The position numbers were made by a program, and so were the translations under genes. From Pseudomonas entomophila L48 (lineage in GTDB: Bacteria > Pseudomonadota > Gammaproteobacteria > Pseudomonadales > Pseudomonadaceae), in contig NC_008027.1 of the NCBI RefSeq assembly GCF_000026105.1, positions 5,414,501 to 5,478,500 of the forward strand: 64,000 bases of DNA, written 5' to 3'. Under the pieces are notes generated by a model. That model was not told the origin of the DNA. It saw nothing but the letters and a program-made list of their open reading frames with translations, and did not search any database. This document shows positions 25,300 to 34,859 of the stretch, piece by piece. Each line of letters begins with the position of its first letter. The stretch's first letter is position 1.

Positions 25300-26274
25300 A
25301 TGTCCCACCCCTTCGATACCCTCACCCCCGACCTCGTACTGGACGCCGTGGAAAGCCTGGACTTTCTCAGCGACGCGCGAGTGCTGGCGCTCAACAGCTA
25401 CGAGAACCGCGTCTACCAGGTGGGCATCGAGGGGGAACAGCCGCTGATCGCCAAGTTCTACCGCCCAGGGCGCTGGAACGATGCGGCAATCCTTGAAGAA
25501 CATGCCTTCACCGCCGAGCTGGCCGAGTGCGAAGTGCCAGTGGTGGCCCCGCTGCTGCACGAAGGTCGCTCCCTGTTCGAGCACCAGGGTTTTCGCTTCA
25601 CCCTGTTCCCACGCCGTGGCGGCCATGCCCCGGAGCCTGGCAACCTCGACCAGCTCTACCGCCTTGGGCAACTGCTCGGGCGCCTGCACGCGGTGGGCGC
25701 CACCAAGCCTTTCGCTCACCGCGAATCCCTGGCTGTGGACAACTTCGGCCACGCCTCGCTCAAGACCCTGCTCGACGGCGACTTTGTGCCCCGCGAGCTG
25801 CTGCCGGCCTACGAATCGGTGGCCCGCGACCTGCTCAAGCGGGTCGAGGACATCTACGCCCGCACCCCGCACCAGACAATCCGCCTGCACGGTGACCTGC
25901 ACCCCGGCAACCTGATGCACCGCGACGAGGTCTACCACGTCGTCGACCTCGACGATTGCCGCATGGGGCCGGCCGTCCAGGACCTGTGGATGATGCTCGC
26001 CGGCAGCCGCGAAGAACGCCTGGGCCAGTTGGCCGAGCTGATCGACGGCTACAACGAGTTCCACGACTTCGACCCGCGCGAACTGGCCCTGATCGAGCCA
26101 CTGCGTGCCCTGCGCCAGCTGCATTACAGCGCCTGGCTGGCGCGACGCTGGGACGATCCGGCGTTCCCGCCGAGCTTCCCCTGGTTCGGCCAGCCGCGCT
26201 ACTGGGGCGACCAGATCCTCGCCCTGCGCGAGCAGATCGCCGCACTGGATGAAGAACCGCTGAAATTGTTCTAG
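25300..26274 (+). CDS. srkA: Stress response kinase A (Ser/Thr kinase, YihE family)
   Basis: The 324-residue protein has an APH/choline-kinase-like fold: LNSYENRVYQVGIEGEQPLIAKFYRPGRW (nucleotide-binding lysine), catalytic loop IRLHGDLHPGNLMH and metal-binding VVDLDDCRMGPAVQDLWMML. In E. coli SrkA counters Cpx- and MazEF-linked death signals. In E. coli it is coupled to dsbA, which is not present here. GGAG sits 7 bases before the ATG at 25300, which supports this start over a long upstream extension that would cross a REP. Confidence 0.92.
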   Translation: MSHPFDTLTPDLVLDAVESLDFLSDARVLALNSYENRVYQVGIEGEQPLIAKFYRPGRWNDAAILEEHAFTAELAECEVPVVAPLLHEGRSLFEHQGFRFTLFPRRGGHAPEPGNLDQLYRLGQLLGRLHAVGATKPFAHRESLAVDNFGHASLKTLLDGDFVPRELLPAYESVARDLLKRVEDIYARTPHQTIRLHGDLHPGNLMHRDEVYHVVDLDDCRMGPAVQDLWMMLAGSREERLGQLAELIDGYNEFHDFDPRELALIEPLRALRQLHYSAWLARRWDDPAFPPSFPWFGQPRYWGDQILALREQIAALDEEPLKLF

Positions 26275-26338
26275 AACCGCGTCGCGGTCTGTCTACAATA
26301 GGCGTCGCTTTATTTAGCTACCTAAGCAAGGATTTTTC

Positions 26339-27226
26339 ATGCACGCCGCCAACCCGCGCCGCGGGTACCTCCTGGGCCTCGGCGCCTACATCATCTGGGG
26401 CCTTTTCCCCCTGTACTTCAAAGCCATCCAGAGCGTCCCGGCGGTGGAGATCATCGTCCACCGGGTGCTCTGGTCGGCGCTGTTCGGCTCGCTCCTGCTA
26501 CTGGTGTGGAAACACCCCGGCTGGTGGCGCGAGCTGCGCGATAACCCGCGACGCCTGGCGATCCTGGCCCTGAGCGGTGCACTGATCGCCGGCAACTGGT
26601 TGACCTATGTGTGGGCGGTGAACAACGGGCGCATGCTCGAAGCCAGCCTGGGCTACTACATCAACCCGCTGATCAACGTGTTGCTGGGCATGCTGCTGCT
26701 CGGCGAGCGCCTGCGCCGCCTACAATGGCTGGCGGTAGGGCTGGCGGCACTGGGGGTGGTGCAACAGGTGTGGCAGGTCGGCAGCCTGCCTTGGGTGTCG
26801 CTGGCGCTGGCACTGTCGTTTGGTTTCTATGGGTTGATTCGCAAGCAGGCGCCCGTGGCCGCGCTGCCTGGGCTGGTGGTCGAGACGTGGATGCTGGTGC
26901 CCATCGCCATCGGCTGGTTGTTGCTGCACCCTGCTGCCAGCAGCGCCAGCCCTGAGTTTTTCAGCAGTAGCGAAGCGATGTGGTTGATCGCGGCCGGCCC
27001 AGTGACGCTGGTGCCGCTGGTCTGTTTCAACGCCGCCGCCCGTCACCTGCCCTACACCACGCTGGGCTTCTTGCAGTACCTGGCACCGACCCTGGTGCTG
27101 CTGCAGGCGGTGCTGTTGTTCGACGAGCACCTGACGGCGAGCAACCTGCTGGCGTTCGCCTGCATCTGGGCCGGCCTGGCGGTTTATAGCGTCGATGCCT
27201 GGATCAGCTTGCGCAAGCGCGCCTGA
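26339..27226 (+). CDS. rarD: EamA-family transporter RarD
   Basis: The 295-residue protein has about ten hydrophobic helices in two EamA repeats. RarD signatures are clear: GYLLGLGAYIIWGLFPLYFKAI near the start, AGNWLTYVWAVN, ASLGYYINPLINVLLGMLLLGERL, and YTTLGFLQYLAPTLVLLQAVLLFDE near the end. It was named for chloramphenicol sensitivity, but the substrate is unknown. AAGGA lies about 8 bases before the ATG. Confidence 0.93.
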   Translation: MHAANPRRGYLLGLGAYIIWGLFPLYFKAIQSVPAVEIIVHRVLWSALFGSLLLLVWKHPGWWRELRDNPRRLAILALSGALIAGNWLTYVWAVNNGRMLEASLGYYINPLINVLLGMLLLGERLRRLQWLAVGLAALGVVQQVWQVGSLPWVSLALALSFGFYGLIRKQAPVAALPGLVVETWMLVPIAIGWLLLHPAASSASPEFFSSSEAMWLIAAGPVTLVPLVCFNAAARHLPYTTLGFLQYLAPTLVLLQAVLLFDEHLTASNLLAFACIWAGLAVYSVDAWISLRKRA

Positions 27227-27248
27227 TCAAATAATGATCACCTTGCTA

Positions 27249-27271
27249 CAGGCCACGAATGGCGTGGCCTG
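27249..27271. terminator. Perfect 9-bp stem-loop downstream of rarD
   Basis: CAGGCCACG/CGTGGCCTG with a 5-base loop, 22 bases after the rarD stop. No T-tract follows, so it may act as a 3'-end stabiliser rather than a true terminator. Confidence 0.45.
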
Positions 27272-27289
27272 CAGCAAATGTTCCAAAGG

Positions 27290-27411
27290 TTATCCACACC
27301 CTCGTCCCCGCCGTTTGTGCACAAGCCATTGATTGCTGGACGTTTTTTGCTCAAATCGCGCCAGGCAGCGCCGTTATTGGCCTGCAGCGGGACGCCCCCA
27401 GGTTATCCACA
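27290..27411 (+). other. Two perfect DnaA-box 9-mers in the rarD-gcvR intergenic region
   Basis: TTATCCACA occurs at 27290-27298 and 27403-27411 in the same orientation, each preceded by GG. The rest of this 263-base convergent gap has a stem-loop and a single REP but no gene. A role in DnaA titration is possible but unproven. Confidence 0.5.
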
Positions 27412-27443
27412 GAGACGTCCCTCTGAAATCGGGGATAACCTTG

Positions 27444-27470
27444 TTCGCCGGCAAGCCGGCTCCTACAGGG
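27444..27470 (+). repeat. Single REP element
   Basis: TTCGCCGGCAAGCCGGCTCC followed by TACAGGG, without an inverted partner, just past the gcvR stop codon. Confidence 0.75.
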
Positions 27471-27489
27471 GGAACGCTGCGCATTCACT

Positions 27490-28008
27490 TCATTCTTCCG
27501 GCCGCAACTTCAATTCAACCATCAGGTCATCGGCCAGGCTCTCCAGCCGCCGCTGCAGGTCTTCCAGCGACAAGGTCAACGGCAGTGCCAGCAAGGCATC
27601 GGCGCGGAACAACGGTTCGCTGCTCATTGGCGCGGGGCGAACCTCGGTGCTCAGGCGCTCCACGTTCACCCCTTGCTCGGCCAGCAAGCGGGTGATATCA
27701 CGGACGATGCCTGGCCGGTCGTTGCCCACCAGTTCCATGGCGATCGGTTTCCAGGTGCAGGACGGCTCGATGCCGCTTTCGGCGATCAGCACGCGAATGT
27801 CGTACTGGGCCAGCTTGTGCAGTGACTCGACGAGCTCGTCGTAGTTTTCCGCCGGCACGGCCACCCGCAGGATCCCGGCGAACTGCCCGGCCATGCGCGA
27901 CATGCGGCTTTCCAACCAGTTGCCGTTGTGATTGGCGATGCACTCGGCGATGCGTTCGACCTGCCCGGCCTTGTCGGGGGCGATCACGGTGAGTACGAGA
28001 TGGTCCAC
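27490..28008 (-). CDS. gcvR: Glycine cleavage system regulator GcvR-like, two ACT domains
   Basis: The 172-residue protein consists of two ACT domains: DHLVLTVIAPDKAGQVERIAECIANHNGNW (about 2-75) and MELVGNDRPGIVRDITRLLAEQGVNVERL (about 90-165). In E. coli GcvR binds glycine and controls GcvA. No gcv genes are adjacent, so the partner is unknown. The start is GTG at 28008 with GAGGAG 7 bases upstream. Confidence 0.82.
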   Translation of the reverse strand: MDHLVLTVIAPDKAGQVERIAECIANHNGNWLESRMSRMAGQFAGILRVAVPAENYDELVESLHKLAQYDIRVLIAESGIEPSCTWKPIAMELVGNDRPGIVRDITRLLAEQGVNVERLSTEVRPAPMSSEPLFRADALLALPLTLSLEDLQRRLESLADDLMVELKLRPEE

Positions 28009-28469
28009 AGGCCACTCCTCTTGGTTCGGTCAGGGCCGCGACGGACGGCCGAAAAACGGGGATCGCATCAGTATAGGCAAGGCGCGGCAACCTGCCGCAG
28101 GACAGCCCAGCCAACCAATCGTGTACTGTTTCAAGATTTATCTGGAACAATCCACCTGTTTTTTGCGAACATGTCATCTCCCAGCGTGACCCTATGCGAC
28201 CAACCGGTCGCGGAGCGACGCTTTTAGTCTGATGTTTACCTGCCTGCTGCTTCATGTAGTATGCGTCGACGCGGACTACAAAACGTCGTTTCGATGTCTG
28301 CCAAGGCGCCTGTGAAAATACGCCACCCGCTCGCCGACCCGTCTGGCGAGCCGCACCCAGCCGCCCTCGTGAGTCATCGGGGCATGCACTGGTGCCGTGT
28401 TTAGAGAAGCGCTACAGGCTTAATACAGAAGAGCGAAAGCGAAATAGCTGAGCAGAGGTGAGGCAAGCA
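28009..28469. other. 461-base intergenic region between divergent gcvR and glcB
   Basis: No protein gene or convincing small RNA is seen. It should hold both promoters. A possible glcB promoter is TTTACC, a 16-base spacer and TAGTAT near 28229-28262. A short palindrome AAACG-T-CGTTT lies at 28281-28291. Both are weak calls. Confidence 0.35.
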
Positions 28470-30647
28470 ATGACTGGATACGTTCAAGTCGGTGGCCTTC
28501 AGGTCGCCAAGGTCCTGTTCGACTTCGTCAACAACGAAGCCATTCCGGGGACCGGCATCAACGCCGAGCAGTTCTGGGCCGGTGCCGAGAAGATCATCAA
28601 CGACCTCGCTCCCAAGAACAAAGCCCTGCTCGCCAAGCGCGACGAGCTGCAAGCGAAGATCGACGCCTGGCACCAGGCACACAAGGGCCAGGCCCACGAC
28701 GCCGTGGCATACAAGGTCTTCCTCCAGGAAATCGGCTACCTGCTGCCGCAGGCCGAAGACTTCCAGGCCACCACCCAGAACGTCGACGAAGAAATCGCCC
28801 ACATGGCCGGCCCGCAGCTGGTGGTGCCGGTGATGAACGCCCGCTTCGCTTTGAACGCCGCCAACGCCCGCTGGGGTTCGCTGTACGATGCCCTGTACGG
28901 CACCGACGCCATCAGCGATGAAGGCGGCGCCGAAAAAGGCCAGGGGTACAACAAGCTGCGCGGCGACAAGGTCATCGCCTTCGCCCGTGCCTTCCTCGAC
29001 CAAGCCGCGCCACTGGCCGCCGGCTCCCACGTCGACTCCACCGCCTACCGCATCGAAGGCGGCAAGCTGGTGGTCGCCCTCAAGGGCGGCAGCAACAGCG
29101 GCCTGCGCGACGACGCCCAGTTGATCGGCTTCCATGGCGATGCCAAGGCCCCGACCGCCGTGCTGCTCAAGCACAACGGCCTGCACTTCGAGATCCAGGT
29201 CGACGCCACCACCCCGGTCGGCAGCACCGACGCCGCGGGCGTGAAAGACATCCTGATGGAATCGGCACTGACCACCATCATGGACTGCGAAGACTCGGTC
29301 GCCGCCGTCGACGCCGACGACAAAGTGGTCGTCTACCGCAACTGGCTGGGCCTGATGAAAGGCGACCTGGCCGAGAGCGTGAGCAAGGGCGGCAAGACCT
29401 TCACCCGCACCATGAACCCGGACCGCGAGTACGCCGCCCCTAACGGCGGCAGCGTCACCCTGCACGGTCGTTCACTGCTGTTCGTACGCAACGTCGGTCA
29501 CCTGATGACCAACCCGGCGATCCTCGACGCCCAGGGTAACGAGATTCCGGAGGGTATCCAGGATGGTCTGTTCACCAACCTGATCGCCCTGCACAACCTC
29601 AACGGCAACACCAGCCGCAAGAACACCCGCAGCGGCAGCGTGTACATCGTCAAACCGAAAATGCACGGCCCTGAAGAGGTGGCCTTCGCCGCCGAGATCT
29701 TCAGCCGCGTCGAAGACCTGCTGGGCATGAAGCGCAACACCGTCAAGGTCGGCATCATGGATGAGGAACGCCGCACCACGGTCAACCTCAAGGCCTGCAT
29801 CAAGTCGGCCGCCGAGCGCGTGGTGTTCATCAACACCGGCTTCCTCGACCGTACCGGTGACGAGATCCACACCTCCATGGAAGCCGGCGCCGTGGTGCGC
29901 AAGGGCGCCATGAAGAACGAGAAGTGGATCGGCGCCTACGAGAACAACAACGTCGACATCGGCCTGGCCACCGGCCTGCAAGGCCGCGCGCAGATCGGCA
30001 AGGGCATGTGGGCCATGCCGGACCTGATGGCCGCCATGCTTGAACAGAAGATCGCCCACCCGCTGGCCGGCGCCAACACCGCCTGGGTGCCATCGCCGAC
30101 CGCCGCCACCCTGCACGCCCTGCACTACCACAAGGTCGACGTGCAGGCGCGCCAGCGCGAGCTGGCTTCGCGTACCCCGGCGTCGGTCGACGACATCCTG
30201 ACCATCCCGCTGGCTGCCGACACCAACTGGTCCGCAGAAGAGATCCGCAACGAACTGGACAACAACGCCCAGGGCATCCTCGGTTACGTGGTGCGCTGGA
30301 TCGACCAGGGCGTGGGCTGCTCGAAGGTGCCGGACATCAACGATGTCGGCCTGATGGAAGACCGCGCCACCCTGCGGATCTCGGCACAGTTGCTGGCCAA
30401 CTGGCTGCGCCATGGCGTGGTCACCCAGGAACAGGTGCTGGAAAGCCTCAAGCGCATGGCCGCGGTGGTGGACAAGCAGAACGCCGGTGACATCCAGTAT
30501 CGCCCGATGGCGCCGAACTTCGATGACAACATCGCGTTCCAGGCCGCTATCGAGTTGGTGGTCGAGGGCGCCAAGCAACCAAACGGCTATACCGAGCCGG
30601 TGCTGCACCGTCGTCGTCGCGAGTTCAAGGCGCGTAACGGGTTGTAA
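28470..30647 (+). CDS. glcB: Malate synthase G
   Basis: GlcB condenses glyoxylate with acetyl-CoA to malate, serving the glyoxylate bypass and glycolate use. The 725-residue protein is the full length of isoform G. Visible are [18 protein letters not shown] (catalytic Asp/metal region), [32 protein letters not shown] and [22 protein letters not shown]. The start at 28470 has AGGTGAGG 6-13 bases upstream; a GTG 12 bases earlier is less likely. It stands alone, not next to other glc genes or aceA. Confidence 0.97.
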   Translation: MTGYVQVGGLQVAKVLFDFVNNEAIPGTGINAEQFWAGAEKIINDLAPKNKALLAKRDELQAKIDAWHQAHKGQAHDAVAYKVFLQEIGYLLPQAEDFQATTQNVDEEIAHMAGPQLVVPVMNARFALNAANARWGSLYDALYGTDAISDEGGAEKGQGYNKLRGDKVIAFARAFLDQAAPLAAGSHVDSTAYRIEGGKLVVALKGGSNSGLRDDAQLIGFHGDAKAPTAVLLKHNGLHFEIQVDATTPVGSTDAAGVKDILMESALTTIMDCEDSVAAVDADDKVVVYRNWLGLMKGDLAESVSKGGKTFTRTMNPDREYAAPNGGSVTLHGRSLLFVRNVGHLMTNPAILDAQGNEIPEGIQDGLFTNLIALHNLNGNTSRKNTRSGSVYIVKPKMHGPEEVAFAAEIFSRVEDLLGMKRNTVKVGIMDEERRTTVNLKACIKSAAERVVFINTGFLDRTGDEIHTSMEAGAVVRKGAMKNEKWIGAYENNNVDIGLATGLQGRAQIGKGMWAMPDLMAAMLEQKIAHPLAGANTAWVPSPTAATLHALHYHKVDVQARQRELASRTPASVDDILTIPLAADTNWSAEEIRNELDNNAQGILGYVVRWIDQGVGCSKVPDINDVGLMEDRATLRISAQLLANWLRHGVVTQEQVLESLKRMAAVVDKQNAGDIQYRPMAPNFDDNIAFQAAIELVVEGAKQPNGYTEPVLHRRRREFKARNGL

Positions 30648-30708
30648 TCCGTGAGGGGCCGCCATGCGGCCCGTTCGCTGTGCTGCCGCGCAGGGAACAG
30701 CGTCCTTT

Positions 30709-30791
30709 GTAGGAGCGGCTTTAGCCGCGATGCGGGCAACGCGGTGCCTGGCACCCGCTTCGCAGGTGATCGCGGCTTAAGCCGCTCCTAC
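30709..30791. repeat. BIME-like 83-bp unit with a conserved spacer (copy 2 of 3)
   Basis: Same two-REP unit as at 18938, including the spacer with GCGGTGCCTGGCACCCGCTT. It lies between the convergent glcB and response regulator genes. Confidence 0.85.
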
Positions 30792-30804
30792 AGAGCGAAT
30801 GCTC

Positions 30805-31254
30805 TCAATCGATCTTCAATTCCTTTTTCACCAGCTCCATCAACCTGTCCAGGTCCACCGGCTTGAGCAGGAAGTCCACCACCCCCAGGTGCATCACGTC
30901 CACCGCTTCTTTCACATCGGTGTCGCCAGACACCACGATGATCGACAGCGCCGCTCGCTCCGACTCGCGAATCAACCGGATCAACTCCAGGCCATCCTTG
31001 GGCTCCATGCGCAGGTCAGTGATCATCAGGCCGATCAGTGGTTCCCGCTTCAGCCGACTCAACGCCGCCTGGGCACCATCGGCGGTCACGCTCTCAATGC
31101 CTTTGGCCTGCAGATAAAGGCTCAGCGCCTGGCTGTTCACCGGATTGTCATCCACCACCAGCACCAGCGGTTCCTGCGCGGGAGGGGCAGTCACCATGGC
31201 CAACGCCTCACGCTCGGCGTCACTCAGGATATCGTCATGCTCGGCCATGGCCAT
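30805..31254 (-). CDS. Single-domain response regulator (CheY-like receiver)
   Basis: The 149-residue protein has a ~28-residue N-terminal extension and one receiver domain: acidic pair VLVVDDNPVN, phospho-acceptor Asp in LMITDLRMEPKDGLELI, the Ser of IIVVSGDTD and the Lys of FLLKPVD. There is no output domain, so it acts by protein contact or as a phosphate relay. Its kinase is not in the window. It diverges from the cNMP/CBS/DUF294 gene, which suggests but does not prove a link. The start could also be the second ATG, 6 bases in; neither has a strong ribosome site. Confidence 0.85.
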   Translation of the reverse strand: MAMAEHDDILSDAEREALAMVTAPPAQEPLVLVVDDNPVNSQALSLYLQAKGIESVTADGAQAALSRLKREPLIGLMITDLRMEPKDGLELIRLIRESERAALSIIVVSGDTDVKEAVDVMHLGVVDFLLKPVDLDRLMELVKKELKID

Positions 31255-31475
31255 CTCGTCAAAAAAACCCCGTTATCCAAGTTCAGACTGCAAAGCCTGC
31301 GTATGCAAACTGCCTTTCGTCGGCAATTTGACACCCCAGGACAAGCAGCGAACCCTGCCTCTTGCCTCATAGACTTACGTCCAATGGGCAGCGCAGTGCC
31401 GTCGTCCGACCATGGAGGCCTAGAACAACAAGGTCTGCGCCTCTCCATGCAGACATTTTTAACGCGGTTGGTTCC

Positions 31476-33413
31476 ATGAGCAAAAAGGACGCCTACACCC
31501 AAGCAGGCAGGACAGCAGTGCTGCAGAACATCCAGGGCACCCTGCAGTTCCTGCAGCGCTTCCCGCCGTTCAACCAGATGGAGCAGAGCCACCTGGCCTA
31601 CCTGGTGGAACAGTGCCAGTTGCGTTTCTACGCGGCCGGTGAAAGCATCATCAAGCCCGCCGACGGCCCCGTCGAGCACTTCTATATCGTCAAGCAAGGG
31701 CGCGTGGTCGGCGAGCGCCAGCATGTCACCCGGCCAGGCACCGAAACCACCTTCGAGATCGCCAGTGGCGAATGCTTCCCGCTGGCCGCGCTGCTGGGTG
31801 AGCGAGCCACCCGCACCGAACACCTGGCCGGCGAGGATACGTTCTGCCTGCAATTGAACAAGGCCGCGTTCATCCGCGTGTTCTCCATGTCCGAGGCGTT
31901 CCGCGACTTCGCCCTACGCGGCGTGAGCAGCCTGCTCGACCAGGTCAACCAACAGGTGCGCCAGCGGGCGGTGGAAACCCTCGGCACCCAGTATTCGCTG
32001 AACACGCCACTGGGCGAACTGGCCTTGCGTCATCCGGTGGTCTGCACGGCAGGCACGCCACTGCGCGAAGCGGTGCGGCTGATGCACGAGCAGCAGGTGG
32101 GCAGCATCGTCATCGTCGATGACCAGCGCCACCCCACCGGCATCTTCACCCTGCGTGACCTGCGCCAGGTGGTGGCGGACGCCAGCGCCGAGCTGACCGC
32201 GCCGATCGAGCGCTACATGACCGCCCGGCCGTTCTCGCTCAGCCCCCAGGCCAGCGCCTTCGACGCGGCCATGGCCATGACCGAGCGGCACATCGCCCAT
32301 GTCTGCCTGGTGGAGAACCAGCGCCTGTGCGGGGTGATCTCCGAGCGCGACCTGTTCTCGCTGCAACGGGTCGACCTGGTGCACCTGGCGCGGACCATCC
32401 GCCATGCCCCACGCCTGGACACCCTGGTGTCGCTGCGCGGCGAGATCGGCCAACTGGTCGAGCGCATGCTCGCCCATGGCGCCTCCTCGACCCAGATCAC
32501 CCAGATCATCACCCTGCTCAACGACCACACTGTTTGCCGAGTGATCGAACTCGCTATCGCCGAGCGCGGCGACCCCGGTGTGCCGTTCAGCTGGCTGTGC
32601 TTTGGCAGCGAAGGGCGTCGCGAACAGACCCTGCACACCGACCAGGACAACGGGATTCTCTTCGAGGTGCGCGACGCCGCCGAGGCCGATACGATCCGCA
32701 GCAAACTGCTGCCACTGGCCCAGCTCATCAACCATAACCTCGCCCAGTGCGGCTTCACCCTGTGCCAGGGCAATGTCATGGCCGGCAACCCCGAGCTGTG
32801 CCTGTCGCGCGGCGAATGGGCGCGGCGCTTCGCCGGTTTCGTGCGCGAAGCCAGCCCCGAGAACCTGCTGGGGTCGAGCATCTATTTCGACCTGCGTGTG
32901 GTCTGGGGCGATGACCAAGGCTGCGAACAACTGCGCCGGGGCCTGCTGGAGCAGGTGGCGGACAACCGCATCTTCCAGCGCATGCTGGCCGACAACGCCC
33001 TGCGTCAGCGCCCGCCGGTCGGGCGCCTGCGCGAGTTCGTGCTGACCCGCCAGGGCGACGACAAGGCCGCGACCCTCGACCTCAAGGTGCAAGGCCTGAC
33101 ACCGTTCGTCGATGGTGCCCGGCTGCTGGCCCTGGCCAATGGCATCGGTGCCTGCAATACCCTCGAGCGGCTGCGCCAGCTGGTGGACAAGGGCGTCATC
33201 GCGCCGCTGGATGGTGCTGCGTATGAAGAGGCGTACCACTTCATCCAGCAGACCCGCATGCAGCAGCACCAGCGCCAGAGCCGCGACAACCTGCCCTATT
33301 CCAACCGCCTCGACCCGGACAGCCTCAACCACCTGGACCGGCGCATCCTGCGCGAATCCCTGCGCCAGGCCCAGCGCCTGCAAAGCAGCCTGGCCCTGCG
33401 GTACCAGCTGTGA
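31476..33413 (+). CDS. Cyclic-nucleotide-binding-like / CBS / DUF294 nucleotidyltransferase protein
   Basis: This 645-residue cytoplasmic protein has, in order, a cNMP-binding-like domain (about 20-145), a CBS pair (about 170-300), a DUF294 nucleotidyltransferase-like domain with FGSEGRREQTLHTDQDNGIL (the GS...DxD pattern of GlnD-type enzymes) and a DUF294 C-terminal helical domain. The substrate is unknown; a regulatory nucleotide-sensing enzyme is likely. The ATG at 31476 has no good ribosome site. Its TGA overlaps the GTG of the exonuclease gene by 4 bases, so they are coupled. In other gamma-proteobacteria such pairs sit near acetate-use genes (recollection); glcB is near here. Confidence 0.88.
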   Translation: MSKKDAYTQAGRTAVLQNIQGTLQFLQRFPPFNQMEQSHLAYLVEQCQLRFYAAGESIIKPADGPVEHFYIVKQGRVVGERQHVTRPGTETTFEIASGECFPLAALLGERATRTEHLAGEDTFCLQLNKAAFIRVFSMSEAFRDFALRGVSSLLDQVNQQVRQRAVETLGTQYSLNTPLGELALRHPVVCTAGTPLREAVRLMHEQQVGSIVIVDDQRHPTGIFTLRDLRQVVADASAELTAPIERYMTARPFSLSPQASAFDAAMAMTERHIAHVCLVENQRLCGVISERDLFSLQRVDLVHLARTIRHAPRLDTLVSLRGEIGQLVERMLAHGASSTQITQIITLLNDHTVCRVIELAIAERGDPGVPFSWLCFGSEGRREQTLHTDQDNGILFEVRDAAEADTIRSKLLPLAQLINHNLAQCGFTLCQGNVMAGNPELCLSRGEWARRFAGFVREASPENLLGSSIYFDLRVVWGDDQGCEQLRRGLLEQVADNRIFQRMLADNALRQRPPVGRLREFVLTRQGDDKAATLDLKVQGLTPFVDGARLLALANGIGACNTLERLRQLVDKGVIAPLDGAAYEEAYHFIQQTRMQQHQRQSRDNLPYSNRLDPDSLNHLDRRILRESLRQAQRLQSSLALRYQL

Positions 33414-34120
33414 ACCTGTTCGCCTGGTTGCGCCCGGCGGTACCGCACCTGGACGACCGCCTGCGTCAGCGTCTGGCGCAGTTGCCCAGGCCCGCGCCAC
33501 CGGCGGTGTGCTCGCTGCGCGAACAGCGCTGGGTGGTGCTGGACCTGGAGACCAGCGGCCTGAACCTCAACCGCGACCAGGTGCTGTCGATCGGCGCGGT
33601 GGCCATCGAGGATGGCGCCATCGACCTGGGGCGCCCGTTCGAGCGCACGCTGCACCGGCCCACTCAGAAGACCAATGCCAGCGTATTGATCCACCGCCTC
33701 GGCCCCAGTGCCCTGGCGGCGGGATGCGACCCGGCCGAGGCGTTGCTCGACCTGCTGGCGTTCATCGGCGACAGCCCGGTACTGGCGTTCCACGCCCCGT
33801 TCGACCAGCGCATGCTGGCCCGAGCCCTGAAGGACAGCCTGGGCCTGCGCCTGCAGCATGTGTTCCTCGACGTCGCGGAACTGGCGCCGATGCTCAACCC
33901 CGACACGGTGTTGCGCGAAGCCGGGCTGGATGACTGGATCGCCCGCTTCGGCCTGGAGGTGCAGGCCCGTCACCATGCCAGTGCCGATGCCCAAGTCACG
34001 GCGGAGCTGGCGTTGATCCTGTTCAGCCAGGCCCGCCGCCAGCAGTTGGACAGTCCGCTGCAGCTGGAGCAGCGGCTCAAGCAGTGGCGTCGGCGCAAGG
34101 TACATAACCACGGCTTCTGA
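33410..34120 (+). CDS. DnaQ-like 3'-5' exonuclease (Pol III epsilon family)
   Basis: The 236-residue protein has the DEDD exonuclease fold: ExoI WVVLDLETSGLNLNRDQVLSIGAV, ExoII VLAFHAPFDQRMLARAL, and ExoIII ARHHASADAQVTAEL with the catalytic His of the DEDDh group. It is not the replicative DnaQ, since it lacks the C-terminal alpha-binding region. The GTG start overlaps the previous stop (GTGA). The tight coupling suggests the exonuclease works with the CBS/DUF294 protein; substrate unknown. Confidence 0.88.
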   Translation: MNLFAWLRPAVPHLDDRLRQRLAQLPRPAPPAVCSLREQRWVVLDLETSGLNLNRDQVLSIGAVAIEDGAIDLGRPFERTLHRPTQKTNASVLIHRLGPSALAAGCDPAEALLDLLAFIGDSPVLAFHAPFDQRMLARALKDSLGLRLQHVFLDVAELAPMLNPDTVLREAGLDDWIARFGLEVQARHHASADAQVTAELALILFSQARRQQLDSPLQLEQRLKQWRRRKVHNHGF

Positions 34121-34135
34121 ATTGACATCGGCCCG

Positions 34136-34212
34136 TTCGCCGGCAACGCCAGCTCAGCGCACCGATCCCAAACCTTGCGCCGCTCCTTGTAGGAGCCGGC
34201 ATTGCCGGCGAA
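34136..34212. repeat. Degenerate inverted REP pair
   Basis: The left copy TTCGCCGGCAACGCCAGCTC is decayed, lacking the TCCTACA end. The right copy GTAGGAGCCGGCATTGCCGG is intact. It lies between the exonuclease gene and the iron-signalling operon. Confidence 0.6.
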
Positions 34213-34294
34213 CCGCCAGCAGCCCTGGAAACCCAACGTGATGGCAATCCGATAAGCGTCAATTGCGCCCCGCCCCCCGCCTCTGCCACAATCG

Positions 34295-34313
34295 CGAATA
34301 ATTATCGTTAGTT
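34295..34313 (+). promoter_or_regulatory. Fur-box-like AT-rich site before the ECF sigma gene
   Basis: CGAATAATTATCGTTAGTT is an AT-rich island in a GC-rich region with partial matches to the GATAAT hexamers of a Fur box (about 10 of 19 positions). Iron-dependent ECF sigma genes of this class are usually Fur-repressed. The site is 28-46 bases before the start codon. Confidence 0.45.
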
Positions 34314-34340
34314 AACGCATTCTTTCCCGGGGGACGCTTC

Positions 34341-34859
34341 TTGACGTCTGCGCAGAGTCCACATGCCGATCTGGTCGGGGCGCTGTACCGCGACCATCGC
34401 GGCTGGCTACTCGCCTGGCTGCAGCGCAGCACCGCCTGCCGCCAGCGCGCCGAGGACCTCAGCCAGGACACCTTCGTGCGCCTGCTCGGCCGCGAACGCC
34501 TGGACACCCCTCGCGAACCCCGGGCGTTCCTGGCTGCCGTCGCCAAGGGGCTGCTGTTCGACCATTTCCGCCGCGCGGCCCTGGAACAGGCCTACCTTGC
34601 GGAGCTTTCTCTGTTGCCAGAGACTGAGCACCCCTCCCCGGAACTGCAACACTTGATCCTCGAAGACCTCAAGGCCATCGACCGCCTGCTCGGCAAGCTG
34701 TCGAGCAAAGCCCGCGCCGCCTTCCTGTACAACCGCCTGGACGGCCTGGGCCATGCCGAGATCGCCGAGCGCCTGGGCGTTTCGGTGTCGCGTGTGCGCC
34801 AGTACATCGCCCAAGGCCTGCGCCAGTGCTATGTCGCCTTGTACGGGGAACCGACATGA
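34341..34859 (+). CDS. ECF sigma factor, FecI/iron-starvation type
   Basis: The 172-residue protein has sigma region 2 (LVGALYRDHRGWLLAWLQRSTACRQRAEDLSQDTFVRLL) and region 4 (LSSKARAAFLYNRLDGLGHAEIAERLGVSVSRVRQYIAQGL). It directs transcription of the downstream TonB receptor when the anti-sigma protein relays a siderophore signal. The start is TTG at 34341 with GGGGGA 6-7 bases upstream; no in-frame ATG or GTG fits. Together with the next two genes it forms a sigma/anti-sigma/receptor set. From memory the location resembles fiuI of P. putida, but I cannot confirm it. Confidence 0.9.
   Translation: MTSAQSPHADLVGALYRDHRGWLLAWLQRSTACRQRAEDLSQDTFVRLLGRERLDTPREPRAFLAAVAKGLLFDHFRRAALEQAYLAELSLLPETEHPSPELQHLILEDLKAIDRLLGKLSSKARAAFLYNRLDGLGHAEIAERLGVSVSRVRQYIAQGLRQCYVALYGEPT

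Noticed and set aside
28281..28291. AAACGTCGTTT palindrome as a glcB operator
   Set aside because: It is short, single, and matches no regulator I know, so it is listed only as a note in the intergenic entry.
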